This document shows positions 1-12,200 of a stretch of 64,000 bases of DNA, piece by piece. Position 1 is the stretch's first letter. Every line of letters begins with the position of its first letter. A program made the translations under genes and the position numbers. The stretch covers positions 1 to 64,000 of the forward strand of contig JACCGJ010005680.1 in the NCBI GenBank assembly GCA_013407085.1. Reading direction: 5' to 3'. This stretch comes from Atriophallophorus winterbourni. Lineage: Eukaryota; Platyhelminthes; Trematoda; Plagiorchiida; Microphallidae. The notes beneath the pieces were generated by a model that was not told the origin of the DNA, made no database searches, and saw only the letters and a program-made list of their open reading frames with translations.

Positions 1-1
1 G

Positions 2-139
2 TTACCAAAGCTTAAAAGTAATCGAAAGTATCAGATATATGATCCGACAACATGGGCAAGCCAGAATTTAAAAAAAATTGTCACCACGTTAGAAGAAAAT
101 GAACTAATTGTTTCTCTTAAAATTTCAGAAGCAAAATAA
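2..139 (+). CDS. possible 3'-terminal exon, cut by the window edge
   Basis: Frame 2 is open from the first base for 45 codons and ends at TAA (137-139). The peptide is lysine-rich and includes DPTTWASQNLKKIV. It reads like a coding C-terminus rather than random AT-rich sequence, but no family is recognised. It could be the last exon of a gene entering from the left. No AATAAA follows immediately. Confidence 0.3.
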   Translation, partial: LPKLKSNRKYQIYDPTTWASQNLKKIVTTLEENELIVSLKISEAK

Positions 140-937
140 TTATTCTAGAATATTATATGCTGTGACGGGCGTTCCCACGTGAGAGCATCGATTTCAGTGA
201 AATATGCGCGTGAATATTTGTTTAACCGCACAAAACAGATGATCGAACATTGTACAGAGAGTAGTTGAGCGCATTTCTCCTTCGTCAATCTCGACAGGAT
301 AATCCCCGTAGCTCAAGAACCTGTTTTCAGGCAATAACTGTTGTTGTGTTGATTGTATTTTTTATTTGAGTTCAAATCACTTTAAAGAGTCATCCTCGAC
401 AGATGTTGATCATCGCTTTGCGTCGCACGCATATGCTGATGTCATGCACTAGAACATATCTTTTTTCGATTGTATTAGAGACTAACAATAGATCCTGCGA
501 TGTTTCCAACAAAATGCAGTGCAGTTTTAATTTGTACAACTTGAACGTGTTCGACGTGAAATTGGTTCAGCAGCTGAGAGCAGCAGTTGTGCTTTTCGGA
601 GTTAATGATGATTCTTTGTTTTATGCCATCAAGATTAGTCTCAAATAACTAATCATTTACACACAACATCGAAAAATTACATAATTTGTATGCATATGTA
701 TGCGTTGGGCACGGTTGGTATTAATGTAAAATTCCTTATTTTAACTCCTTATTGAATAGTGCGTTTGCTATTTGACCGTTTTCCTTTCCATTGCCTTGAC
801 CAAAACGCTTAGAAGACAAAATTGCAGTGGCTCAATCATGATCTGCAGACTATCTACTGGAAATTGTTCTGCATTTGTTTTTTGTCTAACCGTGTTATCT
901 TAAAAATGCCTTCATGTTTTATATACATTTTGTTTAG
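140..937. other. intergenic or intron, no gene recognised
   Basis: No exon with convincing splice sites and no recognisable repeat was seen. An 81-codon open frame at 403-648 starts with ATG but shows no domain or coding bias that I can support. Confidence 0.4.
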
Positions 938-1414
938 GCCGATCAGTTAGTGGTCCAAGAAGGGCAGGCATTCAATTTTTATGTTTTTGTCAATCAACTC
1001 GACGCAATCCAACTTGCAGAAGCTCACCTGCTTCAAACATTCCATGTTCCATTTGCTGATCTTGGTGATGAAAATTCCCTGATGAAATCGGCCAAATATC
1101 CAAAAAATGTGATTATCCGAGACCAAACGAAACCCGTTGTGCTTAACAAGAACCTTGGATTCCCATTTACTGCAGAGGCTGAGAAACAGTCAACATCCGG
1201 TGAATTATTCCATCAATCATTGATAAATCTAAATCGTTATTCCGTTCCGGCAGTTGCAAAGAACACGCCGATCAATAGTAATATCAAGAAACCCATGGTT
1301 GACGCATTATCCCGTAACCAGCGGGTAGCTGGATGTGTGCTCACACTTCGTGTCCCTCCAAGGACAATTCCTCAGTTGAATTTTGGAGAATTCCGTATAA
1401 GCTACTATGTACGG
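938..1414 (+). CDS. internal exon of an unidentified protein (159 codons)
   Basis: The exon is bounded by a pyrimidine-rich acceptor (ttttgtttag at 928-937) and a consensus donor (gtaagt from 1415). It is exactly 159 codons in one phase with no stop, which is strong evidence for real coding sequence. The peptide has no signal peptide or membrane segment. It contains GQAFNFYVFVNQ near the start and LTLRVPPRTIP followed by FGEFRISYYVR at the end, a pattern suggesting beta-strands. I do not recognise the family. Partner exons were not found, and the downstream HEY exon 1 carries its own ATG, so this is probably a separate gene. Confidence 0.6.
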
Positions 1415-1789
1415 GTAAGTGAGCATAAACCAGATGAATGTTTCTAATTGATCATGAAATGTTATAGCTATTAGGTATATTTTTTATTAAATTATATCGA
1501 AATGATAGGATGTAGCTCATTTTATTTTATTACATCAAACGCTCTACCACAAGCAGTTCATTATACCCAGCACAATTATTAATGGAACAGATGTGATATG
1601 TGGTTTTAACAAACAACGAATATTGAAAGCATGGGTTATCTGTTTATTTTGCTTTGCGTATGAACTCAGTGTCAACTTCCAAGTTAAATATTTCAAATTT
1701 CTAAAGCCTTTGAAGCCACGATCAAACATCAACAAGACCCAGGTTTCGGACCATTACTAGTTCTAAACAACAGCGCACCATGTTTTGTA

Positions 1790-2110
1790 ACAGATAGATA
1801 GGATTTATCATAATGGAACCAAACTGATTACTGGATTGCATAAGCTATCATTTGAGCAACGACTTTCTAGACTTGGATGGTCGACTCTTGAGCACAGGAG
1901 TATCCGGCTTAATTTTAAACCACCCATTCAGATGGTTATTTAAAATTGGATTCAGTCTCTCAACAAAAATTCATGATGTTACTTCAAACACCACATACCA
2001 GCTTGAATTTTCTTCGGAACTATTATTCGGTCCGTGTATGTTTTCTGCGGAATAGTTTGAAAGCAGAAATTGTGTCGCCGCCGAATAAAACGATTTTCAA
2101 ATAAATTTTA
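1790..2110 (+). pseudogene. CR1/jockey-like reverse transcriptase C-terminal remnant
   Basis: Frames across this interval read TKLITGLHKLSFEQRLSRLG, then LEHRSIRLNF. This matches the thumb and post-RT segment typical of CR1/jockey non-LTR elements (ATKLV.GL..L.YE.RL..LGL..LE.RR.R.D). Frameshifts and stops follow. The piece is 5'-truncated and decayed. Confidence 0.55.
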
Positions 2111-2345
2111 TTCTGAATAATATTGGTTTGGTCTCATTTAACTGAAAACCATCCGTAGTGATGCCATGCACATGTACTTGAAAAACCAGTTAACAAAATC
2201 TACAATTCCGATCAACATTATCGCCACCCTACATCATAATTTGACTTATTTTTATTCCTTTTTGAAACGCTTGAATCAAAATATAAGATTTATTGAAATA
2301 TTATACATTAATCATATGGTAATATAAAACTATTTGTCTTTTTTT

Positions 2346-2482
2346 AATTCGAGGATAAAGCATCATTTGCAAATTGAAATTTAGCTTTCATGCGGAAATA
2401 AGCTAAGTACTGCAGTCGGTGCAATGCAGCACCGATAACTGTTTGGAATAATTTTGCAACGTTCCAATAACAACAGGTTGTT
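2346..2482. repeat. fragment of the 305-bp hammerhead repeat (family 1), ribozyme part missing
   Basis: From ttcgaggataaa through tttgcaaattgaaatttag to the gcaacgttccaataacaaca end, this closely matches the second half of the repeat unit arrayed at 52,981-55,457. The half carrying the hammerhead is absent, so it is an old dispersed fragment. Confidence 0.75.
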
Positions 2483-4590
2483 AGATTTATGTTCGGTGTG
2501 CTTCTGTCTTGCTTTTATAAAGTCGTATACTATTGGCCTTGTCTTTATAAATCACTAACCTCAACTGTGTCATTTTTATGATAATAATACGCCATAAAAA
2601 CACTCGTAAAATATCGCACTTACATACATATCGTGAAATTCCGTACGAAATAACTTTCATTTTCAAATTTCTCAGATTTTGTTAACCTTCAAAGAAGGCG
2701 TAACCGCGTACAGCATCCCGATAACAGTTGTTGAAACCCAAGTGAAAAATTACGTCATAAAATATCTCTCAAAAAACTCCACAATTCAAGATAGTTCGTT
2801 TTTCAAAATGGGAAATAAAGATCAATGTAATGTTTCGTAAATCACTCCCACGCCCTCGAGAACAGGAATTCCGACAGTCTGTAAATTTTTTTCAATTTCG
2901 GCTTTCTTGCATGACGGATTTGTTATCTATCTTTATTTCAATAATGTGACTACTACTAATAAAGAGTAGCATAAATATGAATTATTTTCGTAGTTCCAAG
3001 GGAGATTCTAATGTGACAGAATAACAGTAGATGGTTACTATGACTGGAAATGAAGGCCAAATAAGTGTCAAGTTAGAGGGGCTATTCAATCAGTAAAATA
3101 AAAATATATGAATCGAAAGGATATAAATTCAAGGTACACAATCGGCGTTTATAAAAAAATAGACAAAACTATATGTTCACGAATTATTAGAAATTTATAA
3201 TAAGCATTCATCAGATGACTCTAATAAGGCAATTCCTACCATAAACATTTTAGTGTCATGAATTTGTCTATTTAAACGCCTTCATCACGCTTAGAAAAGA
3301 TCGTTGTAGAAAGGTTTGTATTTATACATAAGTAAGAGTATGGTGAATGTTGGTGGACTTACCTTTTGTATTGCGGGTTCGTTAAATGAACTTCTTAGTG
3401 GGCAGGCTATTTGATAACAAGAACGGCTTTCAGGCACTTTGATGTCAAGGTTTACTGTCCACCAGTGTGAAATGGCGAAAAGCCAATCGATCGTAAATTA
3501 ACGATTTATTTAGACCAAATCGTGATATCCATTAAAATAGAATGAACACTACTTTTATAACAGAAAATTGATGTTTCTAAAATGTCGGACGATAACATGT
3601 CGATAATGATTGTAAACATTAATCAATGTCCAAACCGATCATAGAGTTAGAATGTCTTCACTGATCAATAGCAGTATCCAATTTTTCGGCCAGTAATCAA
3701 TTCGGGTTGTTTTATTCATTAGGAGTAGTACCTCCTAACAGGCTGACGCGATCTAAACTGTATCGCCAGTGTTATTAAATACCCAGAACAAGACGGACCG
3801 AATTTTGATTCGCAAGAAAGAACATCACAACTTAAGCTGATGCTAGATACAAAAATCTTTATCGCTATGATGGATAAAAAGTATCGCTAATACAAAACAA
3901 ATGCAAATATTCAGACAAGGTTAGGATCCGCTAATCCAAAGGTAATAATGAACAGATAGGCAATAACCAACGAAAACGTTTTGAATAATTGCAAAATAGT
4001 AGTTTCAAGGTAATTACTTAGAGTTAAGGATAGTCTGGGAAAGGGTTTGTTGTATAGCTTATATATTACATAAAGAGGGCATTCTCGTACGACCCATCGT
4101 TGATGGCAATGGATCATCTGCACGTTAGTTTGCAGACATTTAGCATTTTTGTTGAAACCATTATTTTGCAATCATGCATACGACCTTGCAGCACCCCCAA
4201 CGGCAGTAGCAATTGATGACAATTAAATAGATGTTCGTTTCGATGTGAGTGCCTTTTTCACCAATTGGAATACGATAAGTGAAATCAGAGGAAGAGGAAG
4301 CAGCAGAATAAATGACTTCATTCGAATACACGAATTTTCAGCAGTCACAATATTTTCAGCAGAAGATTTATAAAAAATGACGTACATGTCCAGTTACAAT
4401 TTGTCAACTGAACGATGTTTATTGTCAGTCTTGATTGATAACTTCCACATATGATCCAGTTTACTACCAAATGCTATAACCAAACTTTTTGGACAAACGT
4501 TTCACTGTAATTTCAAAACTGATCTTAGTTGATACGAAAACATACTGCATTTGTCTATCAGATAGAGTTAAAGTTTAAAGAAAAAAGCGA
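2483..4590. other. non-coding stretch, nothing recognised
   Basis: AT-rich sequence with stops in all frames. No exon, RNA gene or repeat matching the rest of the window was identified. Confidence 0.4.
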
Positions 4591-5150
4591 ATGAAAACGT
4601 CTGGAGATATTAACTTTATGTACGGTCGATTTGAAGTCCATGAACAACTAGCTAGAAAGATACATGAATACGATGCCAGTTTGTCTGATCGTACAAATTG
4701 GAGCGTCCAGCTGATTATTAACGGCGTGTCATTTTGCCTAAACATGAACCACTTAGTATTTAGTGGGCAATTATCTAGACAAAATGAAGGGTAGGCAATG
4801 TCGTTACTGTACTCTACATTACTTGCTAATTTTTATCTGGATAACTTTGTAAACAGGGCTCTTAAGAATGAATGATTAGGTCGAAGTTGTGGTGGTGCTA
4901 TGTCGGTGACACGTTTGTCATTATAAATCTGGAACAGTTAGAAGCCTTGTTCAACTATTTGAATGATCTGGACCCAAAAATAATGGTCTCAACGAAAAAG
5001 GAATTTTCACGACGCAACTACCGTTTCTGTACTGATTGGTACAGAAAGAAGATGGAAAGATAAAAACTTCAGTCTATCGAAATTCCTTCGACACATTCCA
5101 TCGATGCTGACCTACGATACACCTCCGATTATCCAAGATAGGTATTCAGG
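4591..5150 (+). pseudogene. Penelope-like element reverse transcriptase remnant
   Basis: Successive frames spell out PLE RT landmarks in order. First is IINGVSFCLNMNHLVFSGQL (the fingers segment before the MGSPLSP motif), then LLANFYLDNFVNRAL, then KLWWCYVGDTFVII. In the last, the catalytic Y-V-D-D of the family is altered to Y-V-G-D. Next come YRKKMER and a THSIDADLRYTSDYP stretch corresponding to the conserved THTD..LH..S.HP segment. Reading requires at least two frameshifts and crosses stops, so it is dead. A GIY-YIG remnant at 7066-7185 may be the 3' part of the same insertion. Confidence 0.75.
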
Positions 5151-5614
5151 TCCATAGCTTCGTCCAGTTTCCATGAAATAGAACGGCTATTCAGTAATGG
5201 AAATAAACGAAAACAAGCTCATCACGAAGCTATCTAATATCGCTTAGACCATGGTTAGCCGTAATGTTTTATAAAAAGCCAATAGAAGAGGGTAAAATAC
5301 CTATCGTCGAACTTAGAGAAGTATTTGGTCTGAATAACTTATATTAAAGGCACATCGAAAGCAACCTGTATAATCTTGAATCCGGAATACATACGTGTGG
5401 CGAATAAGAAATAGAAAACTAACCGTTCTTTAGGATAAGACACCTTTATTAAACAGCACAAATAGCATCTTCATATTAAAATGTAAGGATTACCATGGTG
5501 TTAGCACAGGGCGGATTTAAGTGAAAACTTAATATCGGAATTGAGGAACATGGAAAGCGTGTCAAAATGCAGCTTCAAAATGCAGGGGGATATTAATACC
5601 TCATTTGTGATTAA

Positions 5615-5806
5615 ACCTGGGCAGAGCATATCCTAGATACAGGTCAAATCGACAATGTCGAAGAGTTACGTCGCGGTGTTAAGCTGTATGGCGAGCAACT
5701 ACGTGGCGAAGCGTTCGAAATGGCAACACTATATCGACTTGCGTTTAATAAGGTCGATAAGGCAGAGATCTCAGCCATTTGGCGCTCATCACTTATTCAA
5801 GCATAA
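5615..5806 (+). other. unassigned 63-codon open stretch, possible exon or retroelement fragment
   Basis: An uninterrupted frame ends in TAA and has balanced, charged composition (ELRRGVKLYGEQLRGEAFEM, NKVDKAEISAIWRSSL). The base composition is less AT-rich than its surroundings. It has no ATG at its start. It lies between two PLE pieces, so it may belong to another inserted element. No family is recognised. Confidence 0.25.
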
Positions 5807-7065
5807 GTAGCTCGTAGACATTTTATACTCTCCACTTTTTTAGATGTGAGCCATAGTGTCGACCGATATTTACTGTGTTCACTCGAATCAGATTAATATG
5901 AACGGACACCCTATTAACCAAATCGACCACTGATTTCGGTCATGCGTACATGACTTTACACCCCCTAGGCTTAATGTATGCTGCTCAACGGTAAGGTCGA
6001 AACAAAGGTGGTGGTTGACTGCTACTTAGTCAAGTTCCCTGTCCTGACTATAACCCTCGGACTGACGAAGCTTCTGCGTCAGAAGTGAAACGTTACCCAA
6101 AAACTGCTCTAACCGATTGCCCCCAAATTTATTTGCATACTTTCTAACGTGATATGAGCTCTCATTCACACACTTACACTCCGCCGCATTGCATACCATT
6201 TTTAAAAATTATGACTGAATGAACAGCACGCATAATGAGCACGGGTCACAGACAACGTGATTTATCGCACAGCGGGATCTAAGTGATTGGGTGATCTACC
6301 GTTCACCTCGGTCCAGGTGACCCAAATCATTGTTTGTTCTGAAGTTATCGCGTGTACATATTCGCACGATTAGCAATCAGTATCACCATGGCAGGTTCCG
6401 TTTCAGGTCAAGTAACCCTGGGGAGAGGATGTTTCAGTAACTGAGGTCATATTTTCATTCTGAATTTGGAATCGTAGCGTAGCAATTTACATAGTCGGAA
6501 GTGCAATAAATTTATAATTTTAAAGCTGTTCTAACACAATATCAAAACATAAGATCAATTTAAAAAAAAATAATGTAAAACTATTCGATTATGTAGACAT
6601 TAAAGAAGAATGGAATCAAAAATCGGGCGAACAAAAACGTAATTGAAGTATTAAACAAAGCAAAAATATGTAACGAGGTGTACAGAAAGGGTATTTGACA
6701 AAATAAATGTGCCATTTTTTTAAAGAAAGTAAACTGATAGTAATGTAATTGTACTGTACTATAACAAAGTACGACCCAGGAGGAATAGAGAATGATTTAT
6801 GTGATTAAGCTGATAACCCTATTTGAAAGGAGTTACTTCATTTATAACGCAACAAAAATTATTTCATGGCTTATTAGGTGGATTTAGTTGGAGCATATTG
6901 TAAGTTATAGAATTGAGCTGGGTTTACCCTGCGCCCAATGCCGCCGTTATTCTATTATTTTAATTCAGAATTCGAGGGTAGATTTTAAAAAATATCATAT
7001 CTTTGCGCAATTTGGAAATGGCCTCACTTCAATTTATACTAAATATCGACCAAAAAAATTCAAAA

Positions 7066-7185
7066 GATTACACTGTCGTGTATATAGGACAGACAGCCGG
7101 TGAACTTCATTCTAGTATTGAACAGCACAAGGAGCTAAAAAATGAACCTCTACAAATTGAGACGGCTTTTCAGTCTCTAATCTAA
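7066..7185 (+). pseudogene. Penelope-like GIY-YIG endonuclease domain remnant
   Basis: The frame reads DYTVVYIGQTAGELHSSIEQ followed by HKELKN. This fits the VYIGQTGR.L..R..EH start of the GIY-YIG endonuclease that ends PLE polyproteins. The second half of the domain is not recognisable. It probably belongs with the PLE RT remnant at 4591-5150. Confidence 0.6.
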
Positions 7186-7340
7186 GACTCAACCTTAGCT
7201 GAATATATGTCGGAGATAGGCCACAGTGTGGACCTTGATAACGTAGATGTACTGCGGCCTAGCATTTGACAATAGTGGAACGCCTGCATACAGAGACAGT
7301 GCCAATGTGAGCCACAGTGTCAACTGACAAATTTAACTGG

Positions 7341-7616
7341 TTAGTGTACCTTGCATTCATCTCTACTGTAATGAATTTTGTTACCTTCCAAGCTAATTTG
7401 GCCAATACGACCAGTGCTTATATCCTGTTTTTGTATAAGGAAATTGTTCATATAATACGATTTCACTTTCTGGACAATGTGATAACCTGTTGCAGTTATT
7501 TTCCTAACTATTGTTGGTGCCCATTTCACACCTTTGTGCGGCCGAAATCTGTGTTTACCACCATACCTCAAAATTTGTAACCAACCCGGAATGTCAGGTT
7601 TAAAGTCGAACGTCAT
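7341..7616 (-). pseudogene. possible LTR-retroelement integrase tail remnant
   Basis: A 91-codon open frame on the minus strand contains GGKHRFRPHKGVKWAPTIVR followed by TGYHIV. This is loosely similar to the post-integrase segment of Ty3/gypsy-like Pol (a G.KW.PG.I....G...Y.V pattern). No protease, RT or LTR was found nearby, so the assignment is tentative. Confidence 0.2.
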
Positions 7617-8189
7617 ATCAACTGTGCGACCGAAGCCCCACGACTTTTACAATTACTATATTGCTGTACACTGATAGCATTTTAGCTGTTGCAAAAAATC
7701 TAAAGTTGCATGCGCTTCCGTCACATAATTCATTTATCACTTACTTGTAAACAAAGAATGTTGTATGGCCATCATTTTAAACTGTAAAACATTCATACAA
7801 AATAAATTGATTGGGCTCCACGATTTTGGATGCAATAACTAAAATAGATTAGTAGTAGCAGCACTACAAAAGATAAAATTACAAATATCACGTAACCGTT
7901 GTGTTGTGGTGAGCACAACTGTAGCACTTACACTCAAAACCCCTTTCTGACATTTTGCAGTCATTACTTAGCCATATCATTAAAATGCGGTCTTTTCAGA
8001 CATATTCTGCAATATTCCCCAATACACGATCCATCTATTGGTGTATGGTCGAGCAGCTTCTAGATTGGCTAACAAATTCAGCTATCTAATTCACAACATA
8101 ATACCAAACACTCGAGTTATCGTTAGCCGTAAACACAACATATAATAATGAATTAGGGGTGAATCTACTATGAAAACCAGTTGAGGTGT

Positions 8190-8262
8190 GTAATAATATA
8201 ATAATAATAATAAAAAAATAATAAAATAAAAAATAAAATAAAAATAAAATAAAAAATAATAT
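8190..8262. repeat. A-rich (TAA / AATAAA) microsatellite
   Basis: About 70 bp of ataataata followed by reiterated aaaataa blocks. It could be the decayed poly-A tail of a retroposed sequence. Confidence 0.8.
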
Positions 8263-9233
8263 TGAAAAGGAGTCAGTCAATCAATTTGTTAGTAGGCGGT
8301 GCAATGGCATGATCACGAAACGGGCGCTTTTTGATTTTGAGATCCACTATTCAAACCGACGTTGAATAATTGAAGATACTTCCTCAGCCGTTGTTTGCGT
8401 AAAACGCATCATCCTACCATTGGATGTAAACATAGCATTCACTTTGGGCAAATGTAGCCAGAGGTAAATCATATCCACCTGATAAGCTACAAAAATATCA
8501 GTAATCAGTAAGCTGATTACTAATTTTGTACTCAATGGCTACTTGGTAAGCCTATCGAATAAATCCGACACGACGTTGCCCGCTGATTTCGTTTAATATT
8601 CCACGCGTGCTTGCTTTCACTCGTATACAGAAAGTGTATCATTCTTGGTGATCCCAGAGAAGATTACCTGGCAACTTACCTGAAATTCTAACGGTGTGTT
8701 GATTTCAATTGGTCTTTGTCGATTAAGGTTCGATGTATTATACGAGAAGCACGAATTTTGCTGGTTTGAACGCAGGCATTTGGCACTTAGACGCTGCGAA
8801 TTGGTAGCTTATTGTACACAGAAAATACGCGTGATCTTATTCGGTAAACGTTTCCAAACGCTCGGGTAGTTTCTTGGTTGTAAATCGAGAGCAACAGAAA
8901 GTTTAACTCGTTGGTTGATAGAATTCAGCTAATAGACAAGTTTAGGCTAAAATAACAATTCAAACTCTAGCCCAATTAGCATGTCCCACTTGATCAACCT
9001 GGCGAGATTCATCTCGTCCCCGACCCGGGTGTGTTAGACACCCTGCCGCGTTCACTTATCCATCGACATGCGTCCTCCAGCTTCGTTCAAACCAATCTCT
9101 TTCCTATTGGTTGCCAAAGTGGACGCTTCTTCATTGCGATTGGCGAGGTCACGCGCAACGAGGATTTGGTGTCACACCGGGGTTGTGGATAAATTCTCGT
9201 CAGTTTAACACCCAGGTGATCAAGTGCAGTGAG
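8263..9233. other. region upstream of HEY exon 1, nothing firm
   Basis: An open stretch on the minus strand at 8347-8535 (62 codons) has no recognisable domain. The frame leading into the HEY start codon is open back to at least 9,035 but contains no other in-frame ATG. This sequence probably holds the HEY 5' UTR and promoter, but no clear TATA box was identified. Confidence 0.35.
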
Positions 9234-9289
9234 ATGTTGAAACAAGCACAGGAGAATGTCGCGGAGGATTACGACTTGGATGATCCAGG
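9234..9289 (+). CDS. HEY: HEY exon 1 (start codon, acidic N-terminus)
   Basis: Eighteen codons plus two bases, ending at donor gtatgt (from 9290). The split codon gg|t with exon 2 gives Gly19. The N-terminal acidic run EDYDLDDP precedes the basic region, as in other HEY proteins. Confidence 0.75.
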
Positions 9290-12200
9290 GTATGTTATGC
9301 AGGCATTATTTTTGAAAATAATTTACTAAATCTTGTAAATAATCAAACTAATTCCGCCATAATTACATGTATTTTTAAAGTAACCAATATAATCTTATTA
9401 CTTGGATGTGATGGCATGCGTTAACTATTCAACGTAAGCTTATGGTGTGAAAACCTTAATTTAATTCATTTATTTTGCCTTCGTTGGAATCAACCGAACA
9501 GATTATAGCACGATATTGCATGATTCTGCCATTTTGCACGCGTGAAGACATGTGTTCCATAAAAAGCACCGTTTTGCTTATAAAAACAAGTCGTAGCGCT
9601 TGTGCATCAAAATGCAAAATATGATGGAAAAGTTTTAGATCGTATCTCTCAGTTGGTAAATGCGTTCACCCGAAAGCGGGAACTTCTCATCGCTTTGACC
9701 AAGAAGTGTCAACAACACGTATGGAATTTTGTAGGAATTCTGTCTGGCACATCAAATATTATTCTAAATGAACTAGTATTTTGTTATATGGGGGTTCATT
9801 ATTGACTTAATCATTTCATGATTAGACCTGGGAAGTTTCACTATACCCAAATCCATGTGCAGTTTATTATAATGTGCAGTTTCTTTGACTTCACAGTACA
9901 TATTACCAATTATTAACTGATAAAATAGCATTACCAAAGAGAATATTTTAGGACATAGGAATTTGAAAAAGCGACTGTACAGATTGTCGATGGTCTATGA
10001 TCTATTTCACTTTACATGACTATTTTTTGTTTTCGACACCGATTTACGGCTGGAAGTTGTGAGTTTCAGCACGTATTGATAGATTAACCATCATTCACTA
10101 GTATGGCTAATTGAATACCATACGCTAGATGTTGGCATTTAGCGGTGGTGGTGCATATTCATCTATCATATTGTTCAATTTATGCTTGTTGTGAAAGCCA
10201 AGCAGAATAAACTTATGGTAATTAGGTGTTTTTGTGTAGCGGTGGTGATAAGTTGCAGCATTACTCCGGGCTTCGGTTGGCTATAGGTTTTGCTTTATTT
10301 ACTTATTCTGCTTGATCGAAGTTTCTCTTGTTTACTAAAATGTAATCCATACCAAATACAGCACGTGTAAACCAGTAGTTTTTGCATAAATCGCTCGGTA
10401 GTATGTACGTAGTACTGGATAAAAGGTCATTCAAGGGCTTCGTAAAGTAGTCTTACATAAATATACAATGCACCACTCTACAAGCACTCCTTTGAATGCC
10501 ACTAGTATACACTAGACCAAAATTTTAAAAATGCGGTAGCAACAGATGGCTGATAAATTATACTCGACATCGATTCCAAGGAGTCAATAGTGCATTGGAT
10601 TTTCTCCTCGAGACCTATACAAGAAATTAATTTAATTGCTGAAAATACCTGTACACGAATAAAGTCATTTTCATCTTCTTCTACAACAAGTGATGGAACC
10701 ACCACTTTCCATAGTACGTTGCTGTTACTTAATTAAACGAAATTGTTCTTCTAATTTGTAGTAGTGATGCTCTAAAATGTTTGAATTTCGTAGCCCATCA
10801 TTAACAATTATTGTCTCCCATCCTCAATGTTGAGCTCTAAGTCACTTAACCTGCACAACTAAAGGCATTCATGTCGTACGAAAAAGTAGATGGCCAAGAT
10901 AATATTTGCGTGATGCTCCCTGAAGCCGATTCACTGGTCTTTATCAGACTGTTTGATGCGTTCATTCATAAGAGTTAGAGGGGATCCGCTGGATATTAAA
11001 AATGAACACAGATCTTCAGCATTTGTCCTAATAAAACTAAATTGTATGAAAAAGGTCAAGTAGTACGGTAAGCTTGGACGAACAGAGTCGTTGATCACAC
11101 CGCGAGTTTGATCATCCGAAAAATTGTGCACGTGAATCAGTCACCTGATCTTAAAACAGAATCAACGTTGTTTTCTCATTCAGCTTAATCAGAGTAAACC
11201 TCATAGACCTGATGTCAGAACACAGGCCAAACTGATAAATGGAGGACGAGCTGTATTCATTTTTAAAGAAAATTAAGCCTAACTATTCTCCAGTCCTTTA
11301 TCCAGTTCTACTTTACTGGCTACACTTCACGAAAAATCCTTTTGTAAAATCCCAAATTAAAATTAGGGTAATGTAATTCATTGTTTTTCGCCATATTCTA
11401 TATTATTTACGAGAAAAGGATGTCAGTTTTTCAATCCGTAGCTCAGGTCTTCAACGTGTGAAACAATTCTGTGCCCTGTCTTTTCATTCTTTCTTTCACG
11501 AGGGCGTTAAATCATCGGTTCAAGTACCAAGCTAATTAAATGCAACAGAATGTGACAGATTGATCTGTAATTTTTCACCTATCTGCTCTTGACTGTTTCG
11601 TTGACAGCAGGGTCGAATAAAACAAGAGGAGCAGCCAAGGTCATCAAAATGAAATAATTGACTGTTTAGGCTGATGGGGTGGCGTTACATCCAGGTTGAA
11701 CACAGTTGCATCGTTTCAAATGCGCAGATTGATCAATTAACATTAATTTCATTTCACGGATAGGAAATCTTTACTCGGCTAAACGTAGTCTGATTAATAT
11801 TTCGGTTCGCCAAAATAATTTTGGCATTTTCGAAGATTATTTTCGGTAAAATAGAGACAGATGTAAACATTTTCTGTTAGTAAATTCATTGGACGATATC
11901 TAAGAATAATTTTCATCAACTAAAATTCTCTCAGAAACAAGAAATGGCCCTTCTTTATTTGAAAGTTCTGTTTTTGTGATGATTCAATATGTATTATGAC
12001 CGCTACGAAACCGATAGTTTGTTAAAATGTGTGATATGTATGGGCGGAACATTCAACAATATATATGATGGCGAGGGCAATTGCGCCTGATCATTTTTCT
12101 GCACTTTAAACCCTTGCCCTGGAATAATTCTGTAATAAAATATTCGAACACAATTGTTCGTTGTAGTAAGGTTTTCTAGCACTGGCTTCGATTTAAGTCA

